Positions 53,325 to 63,195 are shown, numbered from the stretch's first letter. The stretch: DNA of 64,000 bases from Paenibacillus sp. JNUCC-31 (GCF_014844075.1 NZ_CP062165.1:4154001-4218000); one strand, 5' to 3'. A program made the numbers and translations. Notes: generated from the sequence alone by a model not told the origin.

Positions 53325-54326
53325 ATGCTCGTACGTTTTGGCTATGTAGCGATGTCTGTGCTTGTGGAGAATGCTTCACCTTCCCGGACGATGACCATGT
53401 CCAGTTTTAAAAAAATCGATGACAGGGAAGCGGCGATTCGCAAGCTGGAACGGATTGCGGCCGAGAACTTGCATAATACATTACGTTTGCTCAGACACAA
53501 CAAAGGTAGCCATATTCATGTATATCGTTTCTCTTCCAAATTAATTCCGCTGGCAACTCATGAGGATTTGAGTGATTGGGACCCTTTTCCCGCGCTCAAG
53601 CAGGACTTTGCTGCAATTGGTGATTTTGTGAAGGCGAACGAGATGCGTGTATCCTTCCATCCGGATCATTTTACCGTACTCAGTACGCCAAGGGAGGAAG
53701 TGTTGCGCAACTCCATGCGGGACCTTCGGCATCATGTACGGATGCTGGATGCCATGGGCCTGAATGCCACTGCCAAGAACAATATACATATTGGTGGTGC
53801 ATACGGGGATAAGCCTAGTGCAGCGCTGCGCTTTGAAGAAAATTTTCTGAAGCTGGATCGGGATATTCAGGAGCGGATGACGCTTGAAAATGACGACAAA
53901 ACGTTCAATGCATCCGAGACCCTTGCGGTATGTCAGCGTTTGGGACTGCCCATGGTATTGGATATCCATCATCAATGGGTAAACAATGAAGGCGAACAGC
54001 CGTGGGAGCTCTGGCCTGATATATTGAAGACCTGGGAGTCCCCGCTTGCCCAAGCGGATTCACCGGCAGACAAGCCGCTGCCACCCAAAATTCACGTCTC
54101 CAGTCCAAAGAGTGAGAAGGACCTTCGTGGTCATGCTGATAGTGTAGAGGTGGAGCCGTTGCTCGATTTCTTACGTCATATTGCAGCAGGTACGCCGGCT
54201 CTTGATGTGATGATTGAGGCCAAGCGCAAGGATGAAGCTCTGGTGCAGTTGATGCAGAAGCTAGCATTCTATCACAAAGAGGGTGTGGAATGGGTGGACG
54301 AGTCGACGGTTATCATTCATCCGTAG
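53325..54326 (+). CDS. uvsE: UV damage endonuclease
   Basis: This 333-residue TIM-barrel endonuclease nicks DNA 5' to UV photoproducts and is common in spore formers. It begins VRFGYVAMSV and contains KLERIAAENLHNTLRLLRHN, FHPDHFTVLS, IHIGGAYGDKPSAALRFEENF, LDIHHQWVN and VMIEAKRKDEAL, which together hold the metal-binding His, Glu and Asp residues of UVDE. GAGAGGAAG selects the ATG at 53325; an in-frame ATG at 53259 has no SD. Confidence 0.95.
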   Translation: MLVRFGYVAMSVLVENASPSRTMTMSSFKKIDDREAAIRKLERIAAENLHNTLRLLRHNKGSHIHVYRFSSKLIPLATHEDLSDWDPFPALKQDFAAIGDFVKANEMRVSFHPDHFTVLSTPREEVLRNSMRDLRHHVRMLDAMGLNATAKNNIHIGGAYGDKPSAALRFEENFLKLDRDIQERMTLENDDKTFNASETLAVCQRLGLPMVLDIHHQWVNNEGEQPWELWPDILKTWESPLAQADSPADKPLPPKIHVSSPKSEKDLRGHADSVEVEPLLDFLRHIAAGTPALDVMIEAKRKDEALVQLMQKLAFYHKEGVEWVDESTVIIHP

Positions 54327-54424
54327 AGCCAAAAGGGGCCTGGGCAGCGGGAAACTTTACGACCCTTGGGGCGTATACTTTTAACAAGTATTTCAACTTT
54401 TCGTAGATTGATATAGAAAGTAGA

Positions 54425-55297
54425 GTGAACGCTTTGAATGAGAAGGAAAAAACACCTTATGTCGTGACAAGCAAAAGCTATACTGCCGTTGCCATTAATG
54501 CAGCTTCCAAAGCTGGAGAGTGGATCAAGAGCCGTCTCGGAACGGTGGGGGAACCCGGAACCAAGTATTCACCGCAGGATCTCGTTACCGAAGTCGATAA
54601 AGGAGCGGAACAGATGATCCGCCGCCTGATTCTGACGCATTTTCCCCATCATGCCATCCTGGGTGAAGAAGGCGTTGAACCGGGACCGGAAGCTTCGGCG
54701 AAAGCGCTGAAAGAAGCGGAGGAAGAAGAGTTCCTCTGGATTGTGGACCCGGTGGACGGAACGACGAACTTTGTACACGGTTTTCCGTTCTATTCGGTAT
54801 CCATTGCTTTGGCCCATAACGGTGAGGTGATTGTGGGGGTAATTTACGATCCTTCCCGTGACGAAATGTTTGTTGCAGAAAAAGGAAAAGGCGCCTACGT
54901 CCACGGAAACCGCATGGTTGTGTCTGGTGAACAGGAACTGGCCCAGAGCCTGATCGCGGTTGGCTTCCCAGCGGATACGACCTACGCGTTGCCGATTAAT
55001 ATGGCCGCTGTCCAGGCACTTGCGCCGCAAGTGCGCAGTCTGCGGGCAGGCGGTTCTGCCGCCCTGCATTTGGCATATGTTGCAGCGGGTCGCCTCAGCG
55101 CTTATACCGAAGTTGGTCTGAAGCCATGGGATATCGCCGCAGGTGCACTGCTGGTTGAGGAATCCGGCGGCAAGGTTACCGATACCGTGGGGACGCCTTA
55201 CCAGCTGTCCGTGAGTCATGTGGTTGCCAGCAATGGCAAGATTCATGATGCATTGACTGATGTGCTGAAGGAAGCAAACGCAACCGGTTTGGAGTGA
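54425..55297 (+). CDS. Inositol-1-monophosphatase family protein (SuhB-like)
   Basis: This 290-residue Mg-dependent phosphatase has the metal motifs LVTEVDKGAE, ILGEEGVEPG, WIVDPVDGTTNFVHGFPF and GLKPWDIAAGALLVEESGG. The substrate may be inositol phosphate, fructose-1,6-bisphosphate or PAP-like compounds; sequence alone does not decide. The start is uncertain: GTG at 54425 has only a weak purine-rich SD, and TTG at 54434 is an alternative. It is followed by repeat R3. Confidence 0.9.
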   Translation: MNALNEKEKTPYVVTSKSYTAVAINAASKAGEWIKSRLGTVGEPGTKYSPQDLVTEVDKGAEQMIRRLILTHFPHHAILGEEGVEPGPEASAKALKEAEEEEFLWIVDPVDGTTNFVHGFPFYSVSIALAHNGEVIVGVIYDPSRDEMFVAEKGKGAYVHGNRMVVSGEQELAQSLIAVGFPADTTYALPINMAAVQALAPQVRSLRAGGSAALHLAYVAAGRLSAYTEVGLKPWDIAAGALLVEESGGKVTDTVGTPYQLSVSHVVASNGKIHDALTDVLKEANATGLE

Positions 55298-55337
55298 GTG
55301 AGTTTATTCAACTCATCAATGCTTGAAAAATTTGAAA

Positions 55338-55485
55338 TTGTACATTAAACGGAGGGGACTGAACAAATCTGAAGAAGCGGAGCGCTAGCCTTTATCACCG
55401 GATTTCTCCCTTGGAAAAGGGAATCAAGGAAATCTGGGGATAACAGCGATCGGGAGATTGTTCTGTCAACGAAGTGAAAGTACAA
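55338..55485. repeat. Structured intergenic repeat, family R, copy 3
   Basis: This is the shortest copy (148 bp). TTGTAC/GTACAA at the ends, GACTGAACAA (55357-55366) with TTGTTCTGTC (55458-55467), and TTATCACCGGATTTC (55392-55406) with GAAATCTGGGGATAA (55429-55443) form the same nested stems as copies 1 and 2. The apical stem is CCCTT/AAGGG, different in sequence from copy 1 (CCCC/GGGG) but paired in both. Confidence 0.88.
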
Positions 55486-55532
55486 TAGTAAGGTTAGTGC
55501 ATATGTGACTTTAATTTAAGGAGCGAACAACA

Positions 55533-55823
55533 ATGGATGAATCCAAAGAACTGGAACGACGTTTGAGTGATATGCTGACTGAAGGGGACATGGAGGAGTC
55601 CGGCGATGCTGACAAGCGTGAACGCCAGCTGATTCCTCCCAAGTACGAGGTGCGCATCCAGACAGAACGGGACCCGATTGTCGAGGAAACGTTGAAGTTC
55701 CGGGATATGGCCCGAGAAGTGGATGATCGTTATGATCGTTATATCGAACGTTCTGCCGGGAACAAGCCGGATACAGACACGATTGATTCAGATCCAGAAG
55801 ACTTGGAGAAACCGAAATCTTGA
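55533..55823 (+). CDS. Small acidic hypothetical protein
   Basis: This 96-residue protein is strongly charged and low in hydrophobic residues, with no predicted membrane segment (ELERRLSDMLTEGDMEESGDADKRERQ, then PIVEETLKFRDMAREVDDRYDRYIERSAG, and an acidic Ser/Asp tail). It is probably largely disordered or helical. Strong SD (AAGGAGCG). Its leader contains repeat R3. Family not recognised. Confidence 0.65.
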   Translation: MDESKELERRLSDMLTEGDMEESGDADKRERQLIPPKYEVRIQTERDPIVEETLKFRDMAREVDDRYDRYIERSAGNKPDTDTIDSDPEDLEKPKS

Positions 55824-55851
55824 CAGATTAGCTTTTGATCTGTGGTAAACG

Positions 55852-55895
55852 AAGGGGCTTTCCAATCGTCATGAATATGACGGGAAGCCCCTTTT
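55852..55895 (+). terminator. Rho-independent terminator
   Basis: AAGGGGCTT-CC pairs with GG-AAGCCCCTT around an inner CGTCAT/ATGACG hairpin and is followed by TTTT. Confidence 0.92.
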
Positions 55896-56034
55896 AGGTG
55901 AGCGCCTCCTTTTTCGTACAGACGACAGCGCCCCTTTAATAATGTTAGAATAGAGTTACACGAACTTCTGTCATCAGAGTGAACAGTGTATGTCATTTTA
56001 TTTTATAGATACGAGAATAAGGAGTGTTCCAAGA

Positions 56035-57357
56035 ATGAAGCGTAAACGTATATGGAGCAATACAGCGGCAGGTTTAACAGCCAGCATGCTGGCGGGTATG
56101 TTGTTGCTGGCATCTTCCGCACAGCCTGCGCAAGCCGCAGATAACAGCTCTATCGCATTGCCAGCTGGTAAAACCGAAGCATCCCTGTCTGCAAAGAAAG
56201 ATGCAATCGCGTTAACCAAAGAATTCCGCATTGTCACTTTGGGGGATTCTATTACCGTCGGCTATGAGCCTAACCTGAAAGAACTGCCTTATGGTTATGT
56301 AGAACGGTTGCAACAACAAGGCCTGCTTCATGGACGTACCAAGGTGGACAACTATGGGATTGCGGGCTTGAAGAGCACGGGTCTGAAAAATTTTGCAGAT
56401 GCGATGAAGGAAATTAAAGCAATCACATCCGAAGCGATCCAACCTTCTCTTCCTGATCCAAGAGCAGGACAAGTAGGTGCCAATATTGCTGCCATTCGGG
56501 AGAATGTAGCCGGGGCTAATCTCGTTGCAATCACGATTGGAGGTAATGATGTATCCGAGTTGCTCGGTACAGCAGATAAACTAAGTGATGCGGAAATGGA
56601 AGCAAAAGTAAAGGAATTACTATCTTCCTATACAGCAAATGTTAGCGCTGTGATTAATGATATTCATGAGATTAATCCCAATGCCAAAATCGTAATCGCA
56701 GATCAATACCAACCTATGCCAGAAGTAGCTGGTAAGGAGCTTTATGCGAAACTGATGGAAGCCTCTCAGGGATTCACTGCAACCATTGATCGTATTGCGA
56801 CTGAATTTTCCACTAAAGGGATCGACGTAAAAGTGGCTCATGTTGCAAAGGAATTTGTAGGCGGTGAAGGCACGATGACTCACATGATTAAGGATCGCGA
56901 TTTCCATCCGAATCAGTTGGGTTATGAAGCGATTGCCAAAGTGTTTGCAGAAACCATCTGGGGCGATTACACCAAGCTGGCTGCTCCTGCAGCAGGTCAA
57001 CCGATGAATATTATCGTCAGTGGCAAAACGCTGGATACACCGTACAAACCAATCATCCGCAATGGCAAAAACTTTGTGGCGATCCAGGATATCGTGAACG
57101 CTGTTGGCGCAACCACGGTATGGGATAATAAAACCTCAACTGCAACCATTACATACGGAGACCGGAAGGTTGCCGTGAAGATCGGTGCCACGGCCGTTCA
57201 GGTGAATGGCGCATCCGTAGCTGTGGATACACCTGCATTCCTGAATAAGGTTGGTAAAGAGTCCAAAACCTATGTACCTCTTGCTATGGTAGCCGAGGGT
57301 CTTGGTTTTGATGTACAGTATGTAGCCAAGCTGAAAACCGTTTTTGTGAATCCGTAA
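56035..57357 (+). CDS. Secreted SGNH/GDSL hydrolase with copper-amine-oxidase-type stalk domain
   Basis: This is a 440-residue exported protein. A signal peptide with a basic start and AQA cleavage site covers residues 1-34. The SGNH hydrolase domain (about 62-325) has block I TLGDSITVGY (Ser72), block III IGGNDVSEL and the Asp-x2-His pair in DRDFHPNQLGY. A copper_amine_oxidase_N-like domain (about 335-440) follows: PIIRNGKNFVAIQDIVNAVGATTVWDNKTSTATITYG and TYVPLAMVAEGLGFDVQY. That module is abundant in Paenibacillus exoproteins as a wall or substrate adhesion domain. The SD AAGGAGTG selects the ATG at 56035. Confidence 0.9.
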   Translation: MKRKRIWSNTAAGLTASMLAGMLLLASSAQPAQAADNSSIALPAGKTEASLSAKKDAIALTKEFRIVTLGDSITVGYEPNLKELPYGYVERLQQQGLLHGRTKVDNYGIAGLKSTGLKNFADAMKEIKAITSEAIQPSLPDPRAGQVGANIAAIRENVAGANLVAITIGGNDVSELLGTADKLSDAEMEAKVKELLSSYTANVSAVINDIHEINPNAKIVIADQYQPMPEVAGKELYAKLMEASQGFTATIDRIATEFSTKGIDVKVAHVAKEFVGGEGTMTHMIKDRDFHPNQLGYEAIAKVFAETIWGDYTKLAAPAAGQPMNIIVSGKTLDTPYKPIIRNGKNFVAIQDIVNAVGATTVWDNKTSTATITYGDRKVAVKIGATAVQVNGASVAVDTPAFLNKVGKESKTYVPLAMVAEGLGFDVQYVAKLKTVFVNP

Positions 57358-57410
57358 AACGTATGTATTAATTAAATAAGGTTTGTGAATACGAAACGAT
57401 GTTAAAATGA

Positions 57411-57460
57411 GAATGCCAGTCCCTTCCTTTATGATCAGGAAGGGACTGGCATTCTTGTTT
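57411..57460. terminator. Bidirectional Rho-independent terminator
   Basis: A perfect 18-bp stem, GAATGCCAGTCCCTTCCT and its complement, with an 8-base loop, ends in TTGTTT. It separates the SGNH hydrolase gene from a convergent membrane protein gene. Confidence 0.93.
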
Positions 57461-57477
57461 ATTGGAACTAAATAAAA

Positions 57478-58032
57478 CTATAAGGTCGTACTATTTTTCC
57501 TCTTTTTGTAAATATGGTGAATCCAAGTGAATATCCATTCCATAATATGATATAAAACTGAAATGGATAGAGCTGACCAGAAATCTTGGATATATACCCC
57601 TTCAAAGATGGACCCCAAAAAATAAATAATGATACCGTCGATTATTATGGTGACAGAGTTTCTGGTATAAACTGAAACCCGTCTTTGTATACCATAGTTC
57701 AGGGCAGCAATGATAATAGGATGGAAAAGTGTTTCAAATAATATAAAGCCAATTAAAATAAATACAGAAAATATAATCCCATCACCAATCTGTTCAAAAT
57801 ATAACGAATTACTCATTCCACCAAAAGTATAAAAAAACAAACTATATAATATTGTGAAAAAAGCAACAGGAACAATGATCAATAGAGATAACAAAGGAAC
57901 AAGCCAAAGTCTTACGTTTACTGGCGGGGGCGATTCTTTATCTTTGCGAGCTATAAACTTAATGATTTCATTTAGTGATAGGAAAAGAAAAAGTAGCAAA
58001 ATAAAGAGAATAAGCAAATGGGTAGAATTCAT
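57478..58032 (-). CDS. Hypothetical five-helix membrane protein (possibly YrvL-like)
   Basis: This 184-residue integral membrane protein has about five hydrophobic segments and a basic C-terminus (HHIYKKRKN). Its coding DNA is distinctly richer in A and T than neighbouring genes, which hints at acquisition or low constraint. The pattern near residues 88-165 (FILFETLFHPIIIAALN, then TIIIDGIIIYFLG, then DFWSALSISVLYHIMEW) loosely recalls the YrvL regulatory family, but I cannot confirm it. SD CTCCTTAAGGAG-type sequence precedes the ATG. Confidence 0.6.
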   Translation of the reverse strand: MNSTHLLILFILLLFLFLSLNEIIKFIARKDKESPPPVNVRLWLVPLLSLLIIVPVAFFTILYSLFFYTFGGMSNSLYFEQIGDGIIFSVFILIGFILFETLFHPIIIAALNYGIQRRVSVYTRNSVTIIIDGIIIYFLGSIFEGVYIQDFWSALSISVLYHIMEWIFTWIHHIYKKRKNSTTL

Positions 58033-58234
58033 AATTTCTCCTTAAGGAGCATTTTAATTAAAATTACTATAATTCCCATGGGAATGAAATACGCTACCCT
58101 TCGAAAATGACTCACATGTTGCATAAATATGGCTTGTCATCTGACCATGGATGTGTAAATATGAAAATAACTTACAGCAGATCGAAAACCATTTCGAATA
58201 ACAGCACCCTTCGCAAGCCAAAGGAGCGCTTTGG

Positions 58235-60022
58235 ATGAGAAAAATTAAGAACGCTTTCACGACATTGCCCATTCATCACAAAACCATTCTTCTCATCGGA
58301 CTTTTGATGTTGATCAGTTTCACGTTCTATGTATCTGTCCTCGGATATGTGTTCAGAATCTATGATCGACAGATCTATGAGAAATCGTCACAGGTACTTA
58401 ATATGTCTTCCGTAGGCATTGAGAATCAGCTGCGCGAAATCTCTAATCTATCCTTTAAAGTCATGTCTGATGAGCCGCTCCAGCAATACCTTCTCCAGTT
58501 AGGAAAAGCCGAGACGGGATATGAGCAAAATGGGCTGCGTAAAAAAATTACCAATAGGTTAGTGGCTTATGCCGGCTCAGAGAAATATGTCTATTCCATG
58601 ATTTTTATCGATAATGATAATAATATTATGGCGGCTGGGAACCGGGAGGGAATCTCTGGGGCACAGCAAAAGGAATTGGTTGCCCTAGGGCAGGAATATT
58701 CAGGTTCCAACGTCTGGTACACGAGTGGAGATCAACAAGCGAGACTGCTGTCTGTGAGACAGGTGAAGTCCTTTACCGGTGGAGCATTCACGCTGGAGAA
58801 GCTTGGTACACTCGTTATTCGTGTACGACTGGATCGGATTGTTCAGGACCAGATGCAGCACCCGGCAGAGGATTCACAGCTATTAATTACAGATGGCCGG
58901 GAAGTGATCTATCCCACGCAATCCACGGTAAGTGAAGAAGAGCTCAATTCGGAATTGAAGCGTACCCAGCCTTACGGGATTGCGATGTTTGAGAAGGGGA
59001 GAAATTTCGTTGCCCGTGCGCATTCATCCTATACGGATTGGGTGTATCTGTACATGACCCCCTTTGATCAGATGTTTAAACAGATCCAGTTTGTCAAACA
59101 GTTGGTGACGGTTATTTTTATCATGATTTTCCTAGCGGCACTTGTATTTGGGGCGAAGTTGTCCAGAAGCATTACCCAGCCCATCGCCCAGTTGATCAAG
59201 AAAATGCGCAATATTGAAAAAGGGGACCTCGACAAACTGGAAGAAGCTGCACTTGGCAACGTTCCGGAATCTTCACAAAATGAGGTCGGATTGCTGCATC
59301 GCACGTTCAAGATGATGTTACAGCGGATACGTGAACTCATTGATGAGAATTATGCAAAGCAACTGGTGATTCGTGAAACAGAATTGAAAGCGCTTCAGGC
59401 ACAGATTAATCCACATTTTCTATATAACACACTGGAATCGATCAATTGGCTGGCCAAAGTACAGAAACAGCACCAGATTTCCGAAATGGTTGAAGCTCTC
59501 GGATTTTTGCTGCGCAGCTCGGTGAACATGTCCGAGAAGTGGATCACGCTGGAAAGAGAGCTTGATATCGTCCGCAGTTATGTGACCATCCAACGCACGC
59601 GATTTGAGGAAAGACTTGATTTTGAGATGGACATTGCTCCTGAAGTGGGGACGGCCCGCATTCCGAAATTAACTTTGCAGCCATTGGTTGAGAACGCAAT
59701 TCATTATGCATTGGAGCCAAGTATTGACCCATGCCGGATTCGGATCAGGGCCAGAGCGGATGGAGACAACGTTGTTATTGAAGTGGAAGACGATGGTCCA
59801 GGCATGACTCCGGAATTTCTGGAGCAGTTGCAAGAAGGACGAATACAGACGAGGGGACAGGGGATCGGGCTGTCGAACATCAAGGAACGGATCAGATTGA
59901 CCTTTGGCGACGAAGGCGAAATGATCATGAGCAGCAATCCCGGCTCAGGGACCGTAGTATCGATCAGAATACCTTGGATTAGAGAGGACGATGACGATGT
60001 ACAAAGTGATGCTCGTAGATGA
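58235..60022 (+). CDS. Sensor histidine kinase, YesM family
   Basis: This 595-residue kinase has two membrane helices (about 20-42 and 285-308) flanking a dCACHE-like extracellular sensor, then HAMP (RSITQPIAQLIKKMRNIEKGDL). The His_kinase domain has His394 in QAQINPHFLYNTLESINWLAK, and the ATPase domain has GPGMTPEFL and GIGLSNIKERI. YesM kinases pair with YesN-type AraC regulators and control sugar uptake. The next gene overlaps its 3' end by 26 bases, and a sugar ABC transporter follows. Strong SD AAAGGAGCG. Confidence 0.92.
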   Translation: MRKIKNAFTTLPIHHKTILLIGLLMLISFTFYVSVLGYVFRIYDRQIYEKSSQVLNMSSVGIENQLREISNLSFKVMSDEPLQQYLLQLGKAETGYEQNGLRKKITNRLVAYAGSEKYVYSMIFIDNDNNIMAAGNREGISGAQQKELVALGQEYSGSNVWYTSGDQQARLLSVRQVKSFTGGAFTLEKLGTLVIRVRLDRIVQDQMQHPAEDSQLLITDGREVIYPTQSTVSEEELNSELKRTQPYGIAMFEKGRNFVARAHSSYTDWVYLYMTPFDQMFKQIQFVKQLVTVIFIMIFLAALVFGAKLSRSITQPIAQLIKKMRNIEKGDLDKLEEAALGNVPESSQNEVGLLHRTFKMMLQRIRELIDENYAKQLVIRETELKALQAQINPHFLYNTLESINWLAKVQKQHQISEMVEALGFLLRSSVNMSEKWITLERELDIVRSYVTIQRTRFEERLDFEMDIAPEVGTARIPKLTLQPLVENAIHYALEPSIDPCRIRIRARADGDNVVIEVEDDGPGMTPEFLEQLQEGRIQTRGQGIGLSNIKERIRLTFGDEGEMIMSSNPGSGTVVSIRIPWIREDDDDVQSDARR

Positions 60023-61550
60023 TGAACGTGTCATTCTGGAGGGAATTTCGCAAGTCGTGGACTGGGCCGCAGCGGGAACAGAGCTGGTGGATACCGCGAG
60101 AAACGGAATTGAGGCACTGGACAAAATCAGTCAGTCCAGACCGGATATTATCATTACGGATATATCCATGCCGGGTCTGGATGGTCTTGGACTAATTGAA
60201 AAGGCGTCCGAAGCTTATCCTGGACTTCGCTTTATCATGTTATCCGGTTATAAGGAGTTCGAATATGCCCGCCGGGCCATGCAATATGGGGTAAAGCATT
60301 ATCTGCTCAAACCGTGTAATGAGAACCAGATTCATGATGCTTTGGCTGAACTGCTTCAGGAACAGCAGGATGCTCAGGTGAAGGAACATGTGGCAGGAGA
60401 AATGAAACAACGGCTGCAGCGTGTGCTTCCACATGTGAAGGAGCAGTTCCTGCTGGAGTTTATGACCAACCGGACCTATGGTCCGGTCGACTTGGAGTAT
60501 TACCAGGAGCTGTTTGATCTTGAACTTGAGGCTAACGAAGTTCGACTGCTGCTGTTCCGGATTGCGGATGAACATGATTATAGTCACCTGTTTGCGATCA
60601 AAAATATTGCCAGTGATCTGCTGCCTCATGTTCTGTTAAGCACCACTATTGAAGGCAAGCTGTTAATTCTGCTAGCTGACGCTGCCGATCCTGCGAGGCT
60701 GAAGGCGAGCATCGAGGAAGTGCGGGCTGCCTTTACGAGACTGTACAAGTTGGAAGTCACGGCTGCACTCAGTGAAGCGGATCGAATGATTCAGTCCCGG
60801 CGTTTGTTTCGGGAGGCGCTGCAATGTCTGAATCACCGCTTTTTTATCGGTGAAGGCAAGTTGATTACCAAAAGTGATCTGGAGCTGGCCGGGGAATGCG
60901 ACGGGGTGCATGTTGAGCAGGATGCAGAGCAGCTGTGCCAGTTAATTAAGTCAGGCAACACAGAGGAAGCCGCAGCTGAAGTGGATCGTTTGTTTGATCT
61001 TCTGTCCGGCCAACAGCTTGAAATTGGGATTACCCGTTCTTATGTGGTGCAGCTGTATTCCGCCATGATCCATGTCTGTCCACCTGAGGAGGCGGCGGAG
61101 TTCACGCAGCGCATGGCAGATTTGTCTCATATTGATACGTTGTCTGGCTTGAAGTCCTTTGTCGCCAGCAGTGCAGCCCGATTAACCTCCGGTTATTACA
61201 AAAACCATATTAGCCGCCAGTCTTCTGCTGTGGAGAAGATGATGGATATCGTGGATCGTCATTATGGGGAAGCGGATCTTTCCCTGAATGGAGTCGCTCA
61301 CCAGATGTTGTATATGAATCCAGATTATCTCGGTAAAATTTTTAAAAAAGTGACGGGCGAGAACTTCTCCAACTATGTCAATCGTTTGCGTATTGAACGA
61401 GCCTGCGATCATATTCGCAGAGGTGGGGATGTGAAGGTATTTGAGCTTGCCGAACTGTTTGGTTTCGGGGGCAACTCGCAATATTTTAGCCAAGTGTTCA
61501 AAAAATGGACCGGTATGACACCGACCGAATTCCGTAGAATCGGCATATAA
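59997..61550 (+). CDS. Response regulator, YesN family (receiver plus AraC HTH)
   Basis: This 517-residue regulator has a receiver domain (residues 1-120, Asp55 in IIITDISMPGLDG, Lys in LLKPCNENQ), a long middle region and a C-terminal AraC helix-turn-helix pair (about 415-517): LSLNGVAHQMLYMNPDYLGKIFKKVTGENFSNYVNRLRIERA and VFELAELFGFGGNSQYFSQVFKKWTGMTPTEFR. Of two nearby ATGs, 59997 sits at a normal distance from GAGAGG; 59991 is too close. It overlaps the kinase gene, so the two are translationally coupled. It probably activates the ABC transporter downstream. Confidence 0.92.
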   Translation: MYKVMLVDDERVILEGISQVVDWAAAGTELVDTARNGIEALDKISQSRPDIIITDISMPGLDGLGLIEKASEAYPGLRFIMLSGYKEFEYARRAMQYGVKHYLLKPCNENQIHDALAELLQEQQDAQVKEHVAGEMKQRLQRVLPHVKEQFLLEFMTNRTYGPVDLEYYQELFDLELEANEVRLLLFRIADEHDYSHLFAIKNIASDLLPHVLLSTTIEGKLLILLADAADPARLKASIEEVRAAFTRLYKLEVTAALSEADRMIQSRRLFREALQCLNHRFFIGEGKLITKSDLELAGECDGVHVEQDAEQLCQLIKSGNTEEAAAEVDRLFDLLSGQQLEIGITRSYVVQLYSAMIHVCPPEEAAEFTQRMADLSHIDTLSGLKSFVASSAARLTSGYYKNHISRQSSAVEKMMDIVDRHYGEADLSLNGVAHQMLYMNPDYLGKIFKKVTGENFSNYVNRLRIERACDHIRRGGDVKVFELAELFGFGGNSQYFSQVFKKWTGMTPTEFRRIGI

Positions 61551-61582
61551 CAATTGACTACCGATCATGTAGTCGATATGGG

Positions 61583-61632
61583 GGAGGACGAACAGCACCA
61601 TATAGGGTGCAGTTGTCCTCCTCTGTTTTTTG
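61583..61632 (+). terminator. Rho-independent terminator after the YesN gene
   Basis: GGAGGAC pairs with GTCCTCC around an inner GCACC/GGGTGC hairpin and is followed by TCTGTTTTTT. Confidence 0.9.
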
Positions 61633-61700
61633 AACCAACAAGACGGTTTTGTGTATTCAACTCTGATCGTACATTTGCGAAAATGACAATATAAAGTTTG

Positions 61701-61714
61701 TGAAAGCGTTATCA
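61701..61714. promoter_or_regulatory. cre site of the sugar ABC transporter
   Basis: TGAAAGCGTTATCA matches the CcpA cre consensus at all fixed positions. It follows a possible -10 box TATAAA (61690-61695), so it would cover the transcription start and cause catabolite repression. Confidence 0.75.
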
Positions 61715-61770
61715 GAAGTTAAAGGGTAACTCGTTCACACAACCATTTCAACATAAAAGGGGAGATTGGC

Positions 61771-63054
61771 ATGGTGAAAAAGGCAATATTCCTGATGATG
61801 GCGGCATTGCTGGTATTAACGACGGCATGCAGCAGCAGCGGAGAATCGGGCGGAACGTCTGCGGATGATTCGGTAACACTTCGTATCGCGTGGTGGGGAT
61901 CGGATGCAAGGCACGAATACACACAGAAGGTCATTGACTTGTACAAAGAAAAAAATCCGAATGTCAAAATTGATGTGGAATATGCCTCATTCGACGACTA
62001 CTGGAAAAAGCTTGCTCCACAAGCTGCCGCGAATCAGCTGCCGGACATTGTCCAAATGGATATTTCCTACATCAGCCAATACGCGCAGAATGGTCAGCTT
62101 GAGGATTTAGCGCCTTACCTGGGCAACCAGATCAAAGTGGACGACGTATCCGAAAACGTCATCAGCACTGGAGTAATCAATGATAAACAATACGGTGTAC
62201 CTGCAGGGGTTAACGTATTGGGCTTCCAATATGACCCGGCTTTGCTGAAAAAAGCAGGAGTGGATACATTCCCGGAAAATTTGACTTGGGAAACTTACGA
62301 AGCACTGGGTAAGGAAACAGCCGCCAAAGGACTGTTTCTGGATGGGGGCGTTGCCCCGGATATTTTCTTCCACTATTTCCTGCGGACCAAAGGATTGTCT
62401 CTTTACAATGCAGAAGGAACCGGTCTTGGCTATGACGACGATAAACTGTTTGTTGAGTTCTTCGGATTAATGCGTCGGATGATCGAGCAGGGTGCAGCAC
62501 CTTCACCGGATGTGGCTAACCAGACGAAAGGCATTATTGAAGAATCGGATTTAGTCAAAGAAAAAGGAATTGGTGTATGGCAGTGGTCGAACCAATTTGT
62601 AGCCTTGCAGCAGGTAGCCAACCGTCCATTGGAGATTGCTCCAATGCCAGGACCGGATATGGAAAAAGGACTCTATATGCAGCCAAGTATGTATTGGGCT
62701 GTAACATCCAATTCGAAAGTGAAGGAAGAAGCGGCCAAATTCATTGATTTCTGGGTGAATGATGTGGAAGCAAACAAACTGATCAAAGGTGAGCGTGGTG
62801 TGCCGATCTCCGGCAAAATCAAGGAAGCTATTGCGCCTGAGTTGAGTGAATCAACGAAACAGGTATTTGACTTTGTAGCGGCCATGGAGCCAAAGGCCTC
62901 TCCAATGAGCCCACCTCCACCTGTGGGTTCACCTGAAGTTATCGCTTCTCTGGCGGATGTCGTAGAGGAACTGAACTTTGGCAAGATTACACCGGAACAA
63001 GCAGCAGCGACATTCCGCAAAAACGCCGAATCTGTTCTTGCCAACAATAAATAA
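61771..63054 (+). CDS. Sugar ABC transporter, substrate-binding lipoprotein (family 1)
   Basis: This 427-residue lipoprotein has a signal sequence ending in the lipobox LTTAC (Cys20), then a Ser/Gly-rich tether. The mature part fits family 1 extracellular solute-binding proteins: TLRIAWWGSDARHEYTQKVIDLYKEKNPNVKIDVEY, LPDIVQMDISYISQYAQNGQLEDLAPYL and FIDFWVNDVEANKLIKGERGVPIS. It captures a sugar or oligosaccharide outside the membrane; the identity is unknown. The SD GGGGAGA is good. A permease gene follows and a YesM/YesN pair precedes it. Confidence 0.92.
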   Translation: MVKKAIFLMMAALLVLTTACSSSGESGGTSADDSVTLRIAWWGSDARHEYTQKVIDLYKEKNPNVKIDVEYASFDDYWKKLAPQAAANQLPDIVQMDISYISQYAQNGQLEDLAPYLGNQIKVDDVSENVISTGVINDKQYGVPAGVNVLGFQYDPALLKKAGVDTFPENLTWETYEALGKETAAKGLFLDGGVAPDIFFHYFLRTKGLSLYNAEGTGLGYDDDKLFVEFFGLMRRMIEQGAAPSPDVANQTKGIIEESDLVKEKGIGVWQWSNQFVALQQVANRPLEIAPMPGPDMEKGLYMQPSMYWAVTSNSKVKEEAAKFIDFWVNDVEANKLIKGERGVPISGKIKEAIAPELSESTKQVFDFVAAMEPKASPMSPPPPVGSPEVIASLADVVEELNFGKITPEQAAATFRKNAESVLANNK

Positions 63055-63074
63055 CAGTTGAATGATTGCTTGCT

Positions 63075-63092
63075 CATCCCACTTCCGGGATG
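63075..63092 (+). promoter_or_regulatory. Intercistronic hairpin
   Basis: CATCCC pairs with GGGATG over six bases, without a T tract, between the binding-protein and permease genes. Such hairpins often protect the upstream mRNA and let binding protein outnumber permease. Confidence 0.45.
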
Positions 63093-63195
63093 GATGGGAA
63101 TAGGGCTACTCGTTTACCGCGAGGGCCTTTCCCCGTCCAGTGATTTGAATTCAGGCAGCGGGGAGCAAGCGGATCAATAAAGGAGGTTCGTTCCG